From positions 50,557,305-50,621,304 of the forward strand of contig CM031604.1 in the NCBI GenBank assembly GCA_018398815.1: a DNA stretch of 64,000 bases, given 5' to 3'. Source of the DNA: Conus ventricosus. Taxonomy: Eukaryota; Mollusca; Gastropoda; Neogastropoda; Conidae. Both the position numbers and the translations under genes were made by a program. Positions within the stretch are counted from its first letter, which is position 1; every line of letters begins with the position of its first letter. Shown one piece after another: positions 19,891-31,774 of this stretch. A model generated the notes under the pieces. It was not told the DNA's origin and searched no databases. It was given only the letters and a program-made list of their open reading frames with translations.

Positions 19891-21667
19891 GTAAAGTTGT
19901 AAATGATTTCAAATGAGCAGTTACTTGCAACAGCAAGGGTTAGCATATGTTTTGCATAGCAAAAGCTAAGGTTGCTGTCAAATGTGATTGTTTTCAGAGG
20001 GGAGGAACCTGAAGAGAAATATATTGCAAGGTGTTTACTTAGCAGAATTCATATTGGGAGAAAACTACATTTCTGAGCCTTGTGTTTAGAATATCCAAAA
20101 GGATGGAAGGGAGATCAAAACCGTGTGAGCAGCCACCCAACCGCAGCAACGACTGTTGGTCAAATGAGCGCGTGAGTTCGTGTTCGTGCACAAGCAAGTG
20201 CGTGGTGGGGGTGGGGGTGGGGAGGGGGGGGGGGGGGGATGAGGAGTTCTCCATTGTCATCAACTGACAGTGCGGGCACCAAGGTTTCTTCTATGGAGTT
20301 GCATGTTGACGCCAATAGAATGTGCATGTGTGTGCGTGCGTACATACTATTAAGTGCGTGTATGAGTGTGTGCGCGCACGCGTGTGCATCCTATCCAAGT
20401 TTCAGTTGGTTTTCCTTGATCGCTTGATTAGATGTCTTCAACTGTATGGTAAATTTGTTCCGATATGTGTGCAATTACCCACATTCGTCCACATTTCTGG
20501 AGATAAAGTGAAGTTCTGTAAAGAAGTCACCTCACTGTGCGGTCCTCTCTCAGGTCAGAGCAGACCATAACAGGTGGTTGCAACTGTCCCGTTTCTTCTG
20601 CTGGTTGCCCATAGTAACCGCCGACTTCGAAATTTCATGAAACAGAGAGCTTTGGACTTGCAGTGTGTGCATGCTTAGGCCTACATGGGTGTGTAGGCCT
20701 ACATTACGCAGTGTGTGCGTTTCATTTGAAAGAGAGAGGAATGATGGTGTTGCTGTAAAGCTCGATTTCAAGTTACTGTAGGGATATGGATTTTGGCCCT
20801 TCACACGATGTGAATGAACGTTCCCAAAATACCTATTTAAGGAAATTCATGCATAGGCCCTATCTGCACTTACTTCACATACACACCCGCGAGCCTACAT
20901 TACAGAGACGCCCATATGTGAGAACGAGATACTCATAGCCCAGCCCATCGCAAAGAGCCAAATCAGAGCTGTCACTTCATTGAAGTAGACGCCTATATCT
21001 TCGTGAACATGTAGGCAAACCGTAGAGAATAAAGCACGTTAAGTACCATCTGCCCAAACTCCTACTGTGTATGTCTGCATATACCGGTCTTTCTCTTTCC
21101 ACACAAGCGTGCATACATGCACAGACACGCGACATGCAGAATCCACTGACACGCATATGCTCTGCAAAATGTGCGCACTCAACTTTTAACTTCTGCCGGG
21201 GCTGGCTTGCACACAGCGAATCTATTTTCATCGCTATATGTGTGGATGAAAATCCACCCAGGACGTACACAGTTCTAGTTAAGTGGACTTCACCTTGTAT
21301 ATATGCCGTAATGTACCTTACTTATTATTATTATTATTTTTTTTTTTTTTTTTTTGCAAAAGTACTCCTTTTGTATTAAAGCATGTGGGAAGAAAAGGCT
21401 ATCTTAAAATCTTGACTTTAATGACTTTTTAAAGAGAATTTTTTTAATTGTGTGTGAATTTGCGTCATGGTTACGGCGAGGATGGAAAGAGCACATCAAT
21501 CTATGGAGGCCATACATAAATCTACAGTGACAATATTCACTCATTTCCCCAGCTCGCTTTTTTTTTCTCCCCGTCATTGCTGTTCACCCGTTCCCTCTGG
21601 TACTTTGAGTGTGTGTTCGTCTCGCATATATGCAAGTGCATACACACACGTAACAGACGTTCCTCAC
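19891..21667. other. Intron, no gene recognised
   Basis: No exon with TSP1 motif or other domain was found on either strand. It contains a G-rich run at 20209-20240, GT/CA-rich patches at 20320-20390 and a poly-T at 21338-21355. A missing half TSP1 exon may lie here or elsewhere down to 4304. Confidence 0.4.
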
Positions 21668-21730
21668 CTTCTTCGTTTTCGCTGTTGCAAAAGGGCAGAC
21701 CAATACAGTCCCTCACGTCCAGGCTGTCAT
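21668..21730 (-). CDS. Exon 10 of the TSP1 gene: C-terminal end of the sixth TSP1 repeat
   Basis: The acceptor is GTGTGTACACAG before 21730 and the donor is GAAGAAG|GTGAGG at 21668. In phase 1 it reads (D)DSLDVRDCIGLPFCNSENEE. Joined to exon 28595-28726 (which ends ..FGGNDCE) it completes the last two cysteines of a TSP1 repeat. Length 63 bp is a multiple of three, entering and leaving in phase 1. The intron before it is nearly 7 kb and contains a LINE and the satellite at 25009-26305. Confidence 0.7.
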
Positions 21731-21861
21731 CTGTGTACACACAGAATATGAGAACAGTGAGCTGTCGGGCTGGGTACGCTACAAGACACTCGGAATACTG
21801 TTCTGGGTCACAAATTATTAACATGCCCCTAAAAGCTTAAAATGATATTCAAAATAAAACG

Positions 21862-24780
21862 TAATTAGGTCTATCCAGTTAACAAAAAGCAAATAAAAAA
21901 GGAACCCAAATAATTTAAAAGTGTGATTGTGAGCGTAAAGTTATCCGAGTTTGTTTGACATCTGACATTATTGGGGTGGGGAGGATGATTGATTGTGAGC
22001 GTAAAGTTATCCGAGTTTGTTTGACATCTGACATTATTGGGGTGGGGAGGATGATTGACAGACTGCAAACCTGTGTACCAAAATTTGGATGCCTCCAGCA
22101 GAGAAGATTTGAGTACTTTCCTTAAATTGGTGTGCTGCGAGATCCATCTATTTTGCTCGTAACCACGGATTTCCAAATGTGAAAATTTCCCTTGTGTATC
22201 TTGTATTTTATTCCATACAAACCAGAAAACATAAGTCTTGCAATTCTTAAAAAAAATGTGTCAGGTGATTTGGAAGCATCAACCATAGGTAAGTTAGTTT
22301 TGACAAAATTAATGATTTTAAGACAGTAATTCTTCCTAAAGGGGTAATGATTCTCTTAAGCCAAATTTTGAATAGTGCCTTCACTTCAATCATTCTATCT
22401 TTGTAGTTTTTTTTCCATGCCTGTTAAGTCCTATGTAAACCAAATTCCTAATATTTTGAATTCTTTTGGATTCCAGATCTTTAAATGTTCCATCTATTTT
22501 ATTTCACTGTGCTTTTGTCTTCCAAGCCAAATTACTTGTGTTTTCTCTTTAAAAAATAAACCTGATGTTTTCCCAAACCTATCAAGAATGTCGATAAGAT
22601 TTTTCAAATGATTTCTTATTCCCTGTGTTCATCAGTTGAGTGTCATCGGCAAATTGTGATATACTGTGTTCTTTGCCCCCCCCCCCCCCCCCTTTGTATA
22701 CCTTCAATACTATTTTCTTCTTTGATCATTATGGATATTATTTCTGCACATAACACGAAGATATATGGTGAGACTCCTTGACTACAACCCCCTTTCTATT
22801 GAGAACCATGATGATGTTTGGCCATTTACCGTAACAGTAGACTCAATATTTTTGTAGAATACTTCTATCCAATGACATATATCTTTACCTAAACCTACAG
22901 CCTCTAGCACCTTGTGTATAAAATCCCAATCTAACGAGTCGAACGCCTTTTCGAAGTCTAAATTAATTAGCATGCCTGGGATATTTTTTATGTTGAGATG
23001 GTGTATTATGTCATGAATTAACCTAATGTTACTACTTATGTATCTATTTGGGACAAATCCTGTCTGGTCTTCACTGATCAGTGATGGAAGGACTTTTTAC
23101 AATTTCTATTAGCAATACAAGTGGAGCCAATTTTGTGTATAAAGTTTAAAAGTGAAATAGATCTCCAGTTTTTTTTACATATTCTTTGGGTTTTCCTTCT
23201 TTGGGTACAAATTATTATACCTTCTTTCTGGGTGTTTGATAGTTCGCCTTCTCTGAAACTTTCAATCAGAGCTAGGGTTACAAACACGCCAACTTGTTTC
23301 CAAAAAACATTGGAAAAACTCAGCTCAAAACCAATCCGATCCAGGGCTTTTTCCATTCTTCATATTTTTCATTGCAATCCCTGCTTCTTCTATTGTTATT
23401 TCTCCTTGTAATGATTTAGTCTGTTCTTCTGTTAATTTCGGTATCTTATTCACCAAATCCTGAATATTGCATTTCACAATGGATCTTTTTCGGTATAGAT
23501 CCTCATAAAAGCGTTTTACAGTAACTTTTATGTCTTCTGGTTTGTCCAGCGTATTACCTTGTCCATCCAGTAGTTTTACAATTTGTTTGCTAATGAAGTT
23601 ACGCTTTTCTAAACTGCAGAAATATTTACTAATCTTTTCCCCATCTGCAACCCATTTTGCTTTTGATCTTAGTAGTACACCATTCATAACCTTTTCTCTT
23701 AGTGATATCAATTCTCTATTACTCTCTTCAATTGTCTTCAAATCCTCCTATGATTTAAGTTCTTTACTCTCAATATCTTTAATAGTTTGCATAAGGCTGT
23801 TTTCTTTACATTGTGATTCTCTTTTTTAATTGTGGCATACTGGATGGATTTTTCTCTTATCTTCATTAGTAAGAAGTCATGAATGACCCGATCAGACACA
23901 GTTACTTTAGTGTCTGAGCTGTTCGACTGGTTTTCATCTTGGCTGTTGTTAGCATTAATATTATTCCCTTCATCTTTATCTGTGTATTTCTCTGTTTTTT
24001 TATTTTATAAGATTATTTATTCTGTCTACATATTCTTTATCTTTTAGTAGAGATGAATTAAATTTCCAAAGAGTTTTGGTTTAATCTCCTTTCCGAATTG
24101 AAGCTTTAGTGTGATTAGTGAATGGTCAAATCTATAGCCTGGTAAAATGTCAGTATCTTCAAAATACCAGATTAAGTATTCTGACAGAAGGAAGAAGTCA
24201 AGCCTACTTTGTTGCAAGGGGTAGGACTACGCCATGTGCATCTCCTACAATCCGGGTTGTTTTCTCTCCATATATCTGCTAATGACAAATCTTGTATCAT
24301 ATCCTCAACGGCTTCTTTAGCTTTTGGGTTATTTATATGTTTATAATTGTAACAATCAATTTCCTGTTCTAGTACCATATTAAAATCCCCCACCACAATA
24401 ACGTTGTTTTTGTACCTTTTAATCCTATTTATGTGTTCCTCACAGAATGCTGGGTCGTCTTTGTTTGATCCATATACACTTACTAGCAACAGTTCCTTTT
24501 CATTTGTTGTAAATGATATGATGATAAAGTTACCCTGAATGTCTGTTCCCACCTTATTTATTTTGAATTCAAAATTATTGTTAAATAGTATTGCTACTCC
24601 TCGAGCATTAGATCTGTATGAGGAGAAAAAAACCCAGTCATACCCCCATTCCGCTTTTATACTCTTTTCTGTAATTTTCAAAATGAGTATCTCGTAAGCA
24701 ATATATAGAGTATTGTTTTTTTTTCTTCTTAAATAATGAAATATATCTCTTATTTTCTGATGATTCCCTAGACCAACATG
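21862..24780 (-). pseudogene. LINE ORF2: AP endonuclease and reverse transcriptase
   Basis: The endonuclease (about 24780-24180) shows RGVAILFNNNFEFK, VIVVGDFNMVLEQEID and CTWRSP; it would nick the target. The linker and RT start (23741-23325) show KWVADGEKISKYFCSLEKRN and the RT block KNMKNGKSPGSDWF. The next blocks are NWRSISLLNFIHKIGS (about 23160) and DFEKAFDSLDWDFI (22970). The catalytic motif is QFADDTQL (about 22650). The C-terminal part continues through LGRQKHS and EIRGYEQNRWISQHTNLRKV (about 22150). Several frameshifts, for example near 22790, show it is dead. The style of the blocks fits the L1/Tx1 group rather than CR1 or RTE. Confidence 0.8.
21925..22056. repeat. 66-bp tandem duplication at the LINE 3' end
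   Basis: Identical units at 21925-21990 and 21991-22056. Likely replication slippage after insertion. Confidence 0.9.
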
Positions 24781-25008
24781 TTTGCCTTGTTACCTACTGA
24801 ATCCATGGTGTTTTCTTTGTAGTCAAAAACATTACATAATAGACCATCAAGTGTCACAGGAGGGAAAAAAAGCAACAAACAGAAATCTAGTTCAATGTCA
24901 CAATTACCATGCTAAAAGGAATATACTTTACAACAGCATGCATTTGAACAATCTTCGTAATCATGGCTTGCATAATTACCCCAATGTGAATCAGTACAGT
25001 CCATTTGG

Positions 25009-26305
25009 CTATGAGAACATGTAACACTATGCCATGAAGCTAGTACAACTATGAGAACATGTAACACTATGCCATGAAGCTAGTACAACCACTTTTACAA
25101 CTCTGTGTAACACTATGCCATGAAGCTAGTACAACCACTTTTACAACTCTGTGTAACACTATGCCATGAAGCTAGTACAACCACTTTTACAACTCTGTGT
25201 AACACTATGCCATGAAGCTAGTACAACTATGAGAACATGTAACACTATGCCATGAAGCTAGTACAACCACTTTTACAACTCTGTGTAACACTATGCCATG
25301 AAGCTAGTACAACTATGAGAACATGTAACACTATGCCATGAAGCTAGTACAACCACTTTTACAACTCTGTGTAACACTATGCCATGAAGCTAGTACAACT
25401 ATGAGAACATGTAACACTATGCCATGAAGCTAGTACAACTATGAGAACATGTAACACTATGCCATGAAGCTAGTACAACTATGAGAACATGTAACACTAT
25501 GCCATGAAGCTAGTACAACTATGAGAACATGTAACACTATGCCATGAAGCTAGTACAACTATGAGAACATGTAACACTATGCCATGAAGCTAGTACAACT
25601 ATGAGAACATGTAACACTATGCCATGAAGCTAGTACAACCACTTTTACAACTCTGTGTAACACTATGCCATGAAGCTAGTACAACTATGAGAACATGTAA
25701 CACTATGCCATGAAGCTAGTACAACTATGAGAACATGTAACACTATGCCATGAAGCTAGTACAACTATGAGAACATGTAACACTATGCCATGAAGCTAGT
25801 ACAACTATGAGAACATGTAACACTATGCCATGAAGCTAGTACAACTATGAGAACATGTAACACTATGCCATGAAGCTAGTACAACCACTTTTACAACTCT
25901 GTGTAACACTATGCCATGAAGCTAGTACAACTATGAGAACATGTAACACTATGCCATGAAGCTAGTACAACTATGAGAACATGTAACACTATGCCATGAA
26001 GCTAGTACAACTATGAGAACATGTAACACTATGCCATGAAGCTAGTACAACTATGAGAACATGTAACACTATGCCATGAAGCTAGTACAACTATGAGAAC
26101 ATGTAACACTATGCCATGAAGCTAGTACAACTATGAGAACATGTAACACTATGCCATGAAGCTAGTACAACTATGAGAACATGTAACACTATGCCATGTA
26201 GCTAGTACAACCACTTTGCCATGTAGCTAGTACAACCACTATGCCATGAAGCTAGTACAACCACTTTGCCATGAAGCTAGTACAACCACTTTTACAACTC
26301 TGTGT
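25009..26305. repeat. Two-variant satellite array (40-bp A and 46-bp B units)
   Basis: Every unit ends with the common 29-bp module TGTAACACTATG...GCTAGTACAA. Type A starts CTATGAGAACA (11 bp) and type B starts CCACTTTTACAACTCTG (17 bp). Reading left to right the order is AABBBABAB, then six A, B, five A, B, seven A; 29 units in total. Short 25-bp derivatives follow at 26211-26285, then the last B start. Units are almost identical, so the array is young or homogenised. It lies in an intron of the TSP1 gene. Confidence 0.95.
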
Positions 26306-27099
26306 CTCAGCAGCAACTGTTCATGATTTGAACAGACATATTGTTTTGCCCACAGCACAGGGTACCCCCCCCCCCCAAAAAAAAAAAAAACAACAACAAA
26401 ACAAACAACTTGAGAGAGGACACAACTTGTCCTGACATTCTCCCATTCCCTTGTCCCCCCATTCACACACATCCTTCTCACACACACTTGACAACACAAA
26501 CAACATACAAATAGCAACAATTACGATACCCCAACGCATACGTTTATGACATGTAAACATTCCTTTGGTCGAGCCTCCCGTCTCCACTCACTACAGGGAG
26601 TTGGTCTACTTGTTTCATTTCACATATTCAGCCTCAATCGAAGCAATCGCCATCTTTGTTTACCTTTAGGTGATGCTAAAAGCAAAACACTACTAAAAAT
26701 CAGGTTAATCAATGCACTCGAATAGATTAATTCGAGTCAATGTCTTGTATCATCATCACTAAAGTGAAAATTCAAAGTATCATATTTGCTGAAATACAAA
26801 TATTTACAAAAGGAAAACATACGCTTTCCATTGTACTTCATAGATGTACTATACATGTACAAAAAGCTAGAGCTGGTGTGGTGTAGTCCAACAGACCCGT
26901 TGTCCTGCGGGACATTGGTAGCCCAACCGCACGTGCAGATCTCCTAGTAATACTGGTTACTAGTAGTAGTAGCACTAGTAGTAGTACATACAGCTTATAA
27001 GGCTCCCGGATGAAATCAATAAGTGAAAATTTCCAAGGACACCCAGAAGACACAGCAACTTGAACAAGCATTAAGTATTTTAGATATAGATATAGATAT

Positions 27100-27145
<46 letters not shown>

Positions 27146-27885
27146 AAAAGCTTAAAAAATATACATGAAAATGAAAAAGGAGAAAAATGGTTTCATGGTC
27201 GCACTACCTCCGTGGAGATGACCTTGGGACGAAAATCAATAGAACGAAAGTTGCCAAGGACCCCTAGAGGGCATAGCAAGCATGAATTACTACTGTACAT
27301 TGTAATATTAAACTGTACAGTTTAACTGTACAACAAGTTATTAAAAAAAACCCATCTCATTATATATTATCACAATCATAAATATTTAGTACCATAACCA
27401 TTAATCATGCTGGTAATCGTCTAGTACGATAGTGAATAATGACAGCCAAATCAAAAATGACAGTCTCAATATCAATACTACTAGTACTCTTGCCATAAAA
27501 TCTATGGTGATACAGTATTATCAATATTACTAGAAGCAACAGTACTCGGATAATAATATAATTCTTCCATACTTATTCCCCTTACGCACTGGCCTAAGTT
27601 GAACAGCAAAATAAAGGCATACGCCCCTCAAACTCAAAGTCTGACAACATGGTCCAAACTAGTGTTAAAGCATCCATGAGGAAGTCCGCACATGCAAGCA
27701 AGTCAGCAATGCCCCACATGACCAGTCCTGCTAGCCCCCCCCCCCCCCCCCCCCCCCACACACACAACACACCAACACATAAGATGAAAAATTACCAAAA
27801 CTTATGAGGTGTGAGCACCAGTAAAAAGAAAAAGAAAAGACAGACGTTAAAAATCCTTATTCTGTCAAATGTCTTTCTTCAGTTT
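26306..27885. other. Intron, no gene recognised
   Basis: It holds a C-run and A-run at 26365-26395, an (AT)n run at 27092-27140 preceded by (GATATA)n, and a poly-C at 27737-27757. Two diverged 70-bp segments (near 27010-27080 and 27230-27295) share words such as AAAATCAATA and GCCAAGGAC. No exon or domain was recognised. Confidence 0.45.
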
Positions 27886-27888
27886 TCT

Positions 27889-28285
27889 ACCTTTTTGCCC
27901 AGTTTGCTCTTTGACTGCTGTCCTGAAGTTCTGACTTGGACCTGACATAGACTGTTCTGCCACTCACAGTCTTCATCATCACTTTATTGTTCTTGGTCCA
28001 AGCCTGAGCACACACTGATGGGTCATTTATTACGGTCTGGAAGAGGGCATGTGCTCTGGGGGTCAGATCCTCCACAACTACAGTCTTGCTGCCCTTCAGC
28101 GCTCTGTGCAGCTCATGACCGAATCCCTGACACGACGAGATACGAAGCAGACAATCACGGCTCTGTTAAGCCTAAGCCTACCTTTGGTGTTCGAAGAAGA
28201 TTTAAGTAGTTTCCTTAAATTGGTGTGCTGCGAGATCTATTTTGCTCGTAACCACGGATTTCCAAATGTTAAAATTTCCCGTGCT
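27889..28285 (-). pseudogene. LINE relic: ORF1-type RNA-binding segment next to an ORF2 C-terminal scrap
   Basis: 28196-28285 closely matches 22099-22195, part of the LINE ORF2 C-terminus (GYEQN, LRKLLKSS). Directly next to it on the minus strand is another frame with NRAVIVCFVSRRVRDSVM, then VVVEDLTPRAHALFQTVIND, AWTKNNKVMMK and YVRSKSEL. Such words occur in LINE ORF1 and related FP/RBD-domain proteins that bind the element RNA. The order ORF2 end then ORF1 is not that of an intact element, so the piece is rearranged. A frameshift near 28110 breaks the frame, which ends at a stop near 27890. Confidence 0.5.
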
Positions 28286-28594
28286 GAAAACTGATAAACA
28301 GTTACATTCAAGCTTGATTACATGAAAATTTTAAAACATTGTATAACCAGAAAAAGAAAAGAAACCAAACCTGGCTTTCATATAGTAGGCCTACTTCACA
28401 TCAGTTACTAACAGAATATTTCTAATACGAAGTGAAGTGCATTAAGTATTGACAATGAACAAAATACAGCAGAGGTGCATGGTGTTGGATAATTCAGCGC
28501 TGGATACAAAGTCAGTTGTGGAAGTGTGCTACTGCAGAGACATACAGCAGCTGTCAACACACACACACAGCCAACTCTGTCAAATCAATCTCAC

Positions 28595-28726
28595 CCTCGC
28601 AGTCATTTCCCCCGAAACGAGGCTCTGGACACGTGCACGTGCGCTGACGAAGTTGAAGTGCTGTTTCGTCCGCGCAGGACGAAGAGCATGCTGACCACTC
28701 GCTCCAAGGACACCATGACCCGTTAC
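28595..28726 (-). CDS. Exon 9 of the TSP1 gene: main part of the sixth TSP1 repeat
   Basis: The acceptor is TTTTGTTGCAAAAG before 28726 and the donor GCGAGG|GTGAGA at 28595. In phase 1 it reads (R)NGSWCPWSEWSACSSSC, then ADETALQLRQRTC and PEPRFGGNDCE. The WxxWxxWxxC start fits C-mannosylated tryptophans of TSP1 repeats; the CSxSC segment has C-A where most have C-G, which would affect the usual O-fucosylation context. Length 132 bp keeps phase 1. The last two cysteines are in the exon at 21668-21730. Between the second and third cysteines the linker is longer than usual. Confidence 0.85.
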
Positions 28727-28869
28727 CTTTTGCAACAAAAGTAATCATCAGATCGGTATCAAAATACATGTGGAAGATGTGTGCACTGTTATGCAAATCA
28801 TGCATTGCGTGTTAAAAATAGTTCATGGCGGATCTTTGTAATCAACCCTACCTCGCATGGCATAATTCT

Positions 28870-28877
28870 CTCTTCCC

Positions 28878-28932
<55 letters not shown>

Positions 28933-29030
28933 ATTCTCTCGCTCTCAGCCACTGACTAAGACTCTCTCTCACACGCACACGCACACACACGTGCACGCAC
29001 ATACATGTTCGCAATGCGACATGCATAATT
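28870..29030. repeat. (CT)n(CA)n microsatellites
   Basis: CT then CA tract at 28870-28931, CA-rich again at 28965-29005. Confidence 0.9.
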
Positions 29031-29503
29031 ATTCATTTCACATACACACAAACCTGTGCGGTGCATGCTGTAAACTGTTTCCCACCAAATGGGAGAGGAG
29101 TAAAAGTGCATTAAATAGAGTAGCCACATATCGCACTGCTTTGTGGCGAGTACCGTTAGTGTGGTATATTACTGGTTCCCTACTGCCCGAGAGATCACTG
29201 GAAAACTGCTTCAAACGTAACAAGGATGTTTGATGGGCCAATGTCCAGACTAATGATACTGAGATTGCTAATGATTGAACAGACAAAATGGTGAATAAAC
29301 AAAAACTATGCATCTTTGGTACGAGGGGTGACAGTGTTAACGTGGACTGAAACGGCGTGGTCTTCTAGGACGCAGTCAATATGATCCCTAGCCCTGTCCA
29401 TTGTAAATAGGATCAGCTCTCCGTACCCAGAACTAACAGGACGAGTCAGGTCCGCTTCAGTTCCATACATCACCGGAATATGTGAAGAGACCTGATACGT
29501 GTG

Positions 29504-29521
29504 TGTGTGAGAGCGAGACAG

Positions 29522-29572
<51 letters not shown>
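29504..29572. repeat. (GT)n microsatellite
   Basis: GT run from about 29524 to 29571, preceded by a short GA-rich patch. Confidence 0.9.
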
Positions 29573-29739
29573 GCCTCACAATTTGCACAGAAGGGGGAAG
29601 GACTCGGGATTCTGTGCACCGGAAACTGACGCATCACCTGTACCAGAACACTCGAAGAAAAAGAAGAAATAATAACAAACACAAGGTATTTGGGAATCAA
29701 GAGATTTAACACTAGGCCAAACCAAAAATTCAAAGAAGA

Positions 29740-30729
29740 GAAGATTGCAAGACTTTCTCAGAAGTTTTCATAAGTGATCAAAGGAGGTGATAGCATTGGT
29801 GAGATTTGGAGTGGGGTGGGGGGCCTAGACGAAGCAGCAACCATTAACCCACAGCAAGAGGCAGACATACGCCCTGCCGCTGGCCCTAACATGGAATCCA
29901 CAACCAAAGAAATGCTAAAGAACCCCCATGTCACTCACTAAATAGACCCCCGCTTCCGCTGTCCTCTCAATAGCAATACTATGACGCCTCCTGCTTCTCC
30001 CATACAAAGCCACATCATGGCTCTGTCACAAACTCAACACAAACAGTCCATAGGGGTCATCAACTATCAGACCTTCACGAGGAAATCTACAAAAACAGAT
30101 CCCGCATAGCACTGTCTAAAATCCCCTACTGGAAACTTGCTTGGCCGACACGCCAATTTCAGCTAACCCCCTCTGGGAGGAACAACCATATCCATTCGAA
30201 GACATTCCTTATGAACTTGCTGACGCTGAGGACTTTACACAGACTCGCCTGCAGTATAGATGACGAGAGGGCACTGGGATTCAGGGATTATTCAATGACG
30301 GTCAACGAGAATGAAGACACTGCTGCTGTTGGGCCATGCCGTTTGGGTATAAAACTGAATGACTGGACATGCTGACACAGCACTGTGTCAAAATACTGTT
30401 GTCAAAAATGATCCCTGGCAAGCATGCACGTGTAACAGTATCTAACCCGCCAAAACAGAAATTTGAACACCAATCTAGCCTATATGACTCAGTTGGATGA
30501 AACTTGACAGTATGGTTCCAGTCTAAACATCTTGCTCCATAACACACTGAACTCTACGGGGGTGGGGTGGGGAAGCCGAACAGAAATCGCCAAGGATAGG
30601 CCTCCAACCCGGAACCCCCTGTCTGTACCTGGACAACACCAATGCATTGAGGCAGCAGGTCACATGATACTCAAAACGTTGCCTATGTTGCTATGCGTCA
30701 TGTTTCTCCTCTACGCTCTCGTATACGAC
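29740..30729. other. Intron, no gene recognised; possible old coding relic
   Basis: Around 30165-30260 (plus) a run reads EEQPYPFEDIPYELADAEDF with nearby stops. I do not recognise it. Nothing else is supported. Confidence 0.35.
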
Positions 30730-30809
30730 AACTTAAGTACAATTAGGAATAGAGTTTGTTTAGAACTTACCGCCAATGACATTGACAAACAAAGCACATG
30801 ACAAGACAC

Positions 30810-30840
30810 GATGCATTTCAACCACTTGGGTCTTCTTCAG
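30810..30840 (-). ncRNA. Hammerhead-ribozyme-like core, left arm
   Basis: Minus-strand CTGAAGA, a helix-II region GACCC with AAGTGGTT, GAA, self-complementary ATGCAT, then C. One loop base differs from the right arm copy (31191-31220), which weakens helix II. Confidence 0.4.
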
Positions 30841-31190
30841 GCGAAAAAATAAATCACATTTAACATGTGGGACAGTACAAACAAAGAACGAAAAAAGAAT
30901 GAAAAATGACTCATCCGTTGTTGTCCATTATTATCAATCCACCATTACCACAACCATCACAAAGATATCACACCATCCAATAAACTAGACACACAACCCC
31001 ATCATATCACACACACACACCTCCCCCGACGCAACCCCCCCCCCCCCTCCGTTTCCTCTCCATAATCCCCCTGGCCCCATGTCATTTCCGCCTACCGACC
31101 ACATGGACAACAACGGATGAGTCATTTTTCATTCTTTTTTCGTTCTTTGTTTGTACTGTCCCACATGTTAAATGTGATTTATTTTTTCGC

Positions 31191-31220
31191 CTGAAGAAGA
31201 CCCAAGGGTTGAAATGCATC
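31191..31220 (+). ncRNA. Hammerhead-ribozyme-like core, right arm
   Basis: CTGAAGA, helix GACCC/GGGTT, GAA, self-complementary ATGCAT as helix III, then C at the cleavage position. Downstream GTG can pair with upstream CGC as a 3-bp helix I. The order matches a hammerhead; the helices are short. Confidence 0.45.
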
Positions 31221-31774
31221 GTGTCTTGTCATGTGCTTTGTTTGTCAATGTCATTGGCGGTAAGTTCTAAACAAACTCTATTCCTAATTTTGCTTCGTTC
31301 GCCGCCGTCAGTCACTCCATTTTGAAACTTAAGTACAGTTCATGTGCTAAACTGGGACGGCAAAAATGCCGCATGAGAACTGAAGCCAATGCCCTCTCCA
31401 ACCTGTTCATGTGGACAGACGACGTCAGGTATACAGGTCCCGAGATGCGCGTGTGCACGCATTCTTTGTATGTGCACATGTTTAAAAAATCAAGAGAGGT
31501 GAAATTCATGTGTGGGGGGGGGGGGGGGGAGGAGGCGTGCGTGTGGGTGCCTGCAAAAGTGATGTTCATGAATACATTTCATACGGAAGAGCCACCGAAC
31601 GTGAAGTGCGAGCACATGCTCGAACATGAGCTCGTCAGCGCGTGCATCTATGATGTACACATGAAAAACAATGCACGAAATTATCATTAGCATGTTTAAT
31701 AATGCAATCTCTTCAATATCTTCGTTTTGCTTACACGCCACACTAAAAATACGTTCTGACATGAGCCGACTCAC

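Larger units (their letters stand above)
21850..24790 (-). mobile_element. L1/Tx1-like non-LTR retrotransposon (LINE), decayed
   Basis: ORF2-type coding sequence reads from about 24780 to 21860 on the minus strand with frameshifts. The endonuclease, reverse transcriptase and C-terminal parts are all recognisable. It inserted in the intron between the exons at 28595-28726 and 21668-21730. The 3' end is about 120 bp from the exon at 21668-21730. No poly-A tail or target duplication was identified. Confidence 0.8.
30742..31325. mobile_element. Palindromic insertion with perfect 12-bp target duplication
   Basis: AACTTAAGTACA occurs at 30730-30741 and 31326-31337, exactly bracketing the insert. 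Arms of about 185 bp (30742-30927 and 31105-31292) are near-perfect inverted copies around a 180-bp C-rich centre. Each arm holds a hammerhead-like core. There is no coding region. The layout resembles the arms of the Penelope-like insert at 10041-11467 and the insert at 2103-2396; the shared words CTGANGAAGACC and GAAATGC link it to the latter. Confidence 0.75.

Noticed and set aside
20461..20515. Minus-strand NVDECG as the start of an EGF-like exon
   Set aside because: Only a few residues fit, the rest of an EGF domain is missing and the frame does not join the neighbouring exons.
25009..26305. CRISPR array
   Set aside because: The apparent spacers are only two linker types, so it is a satellite.
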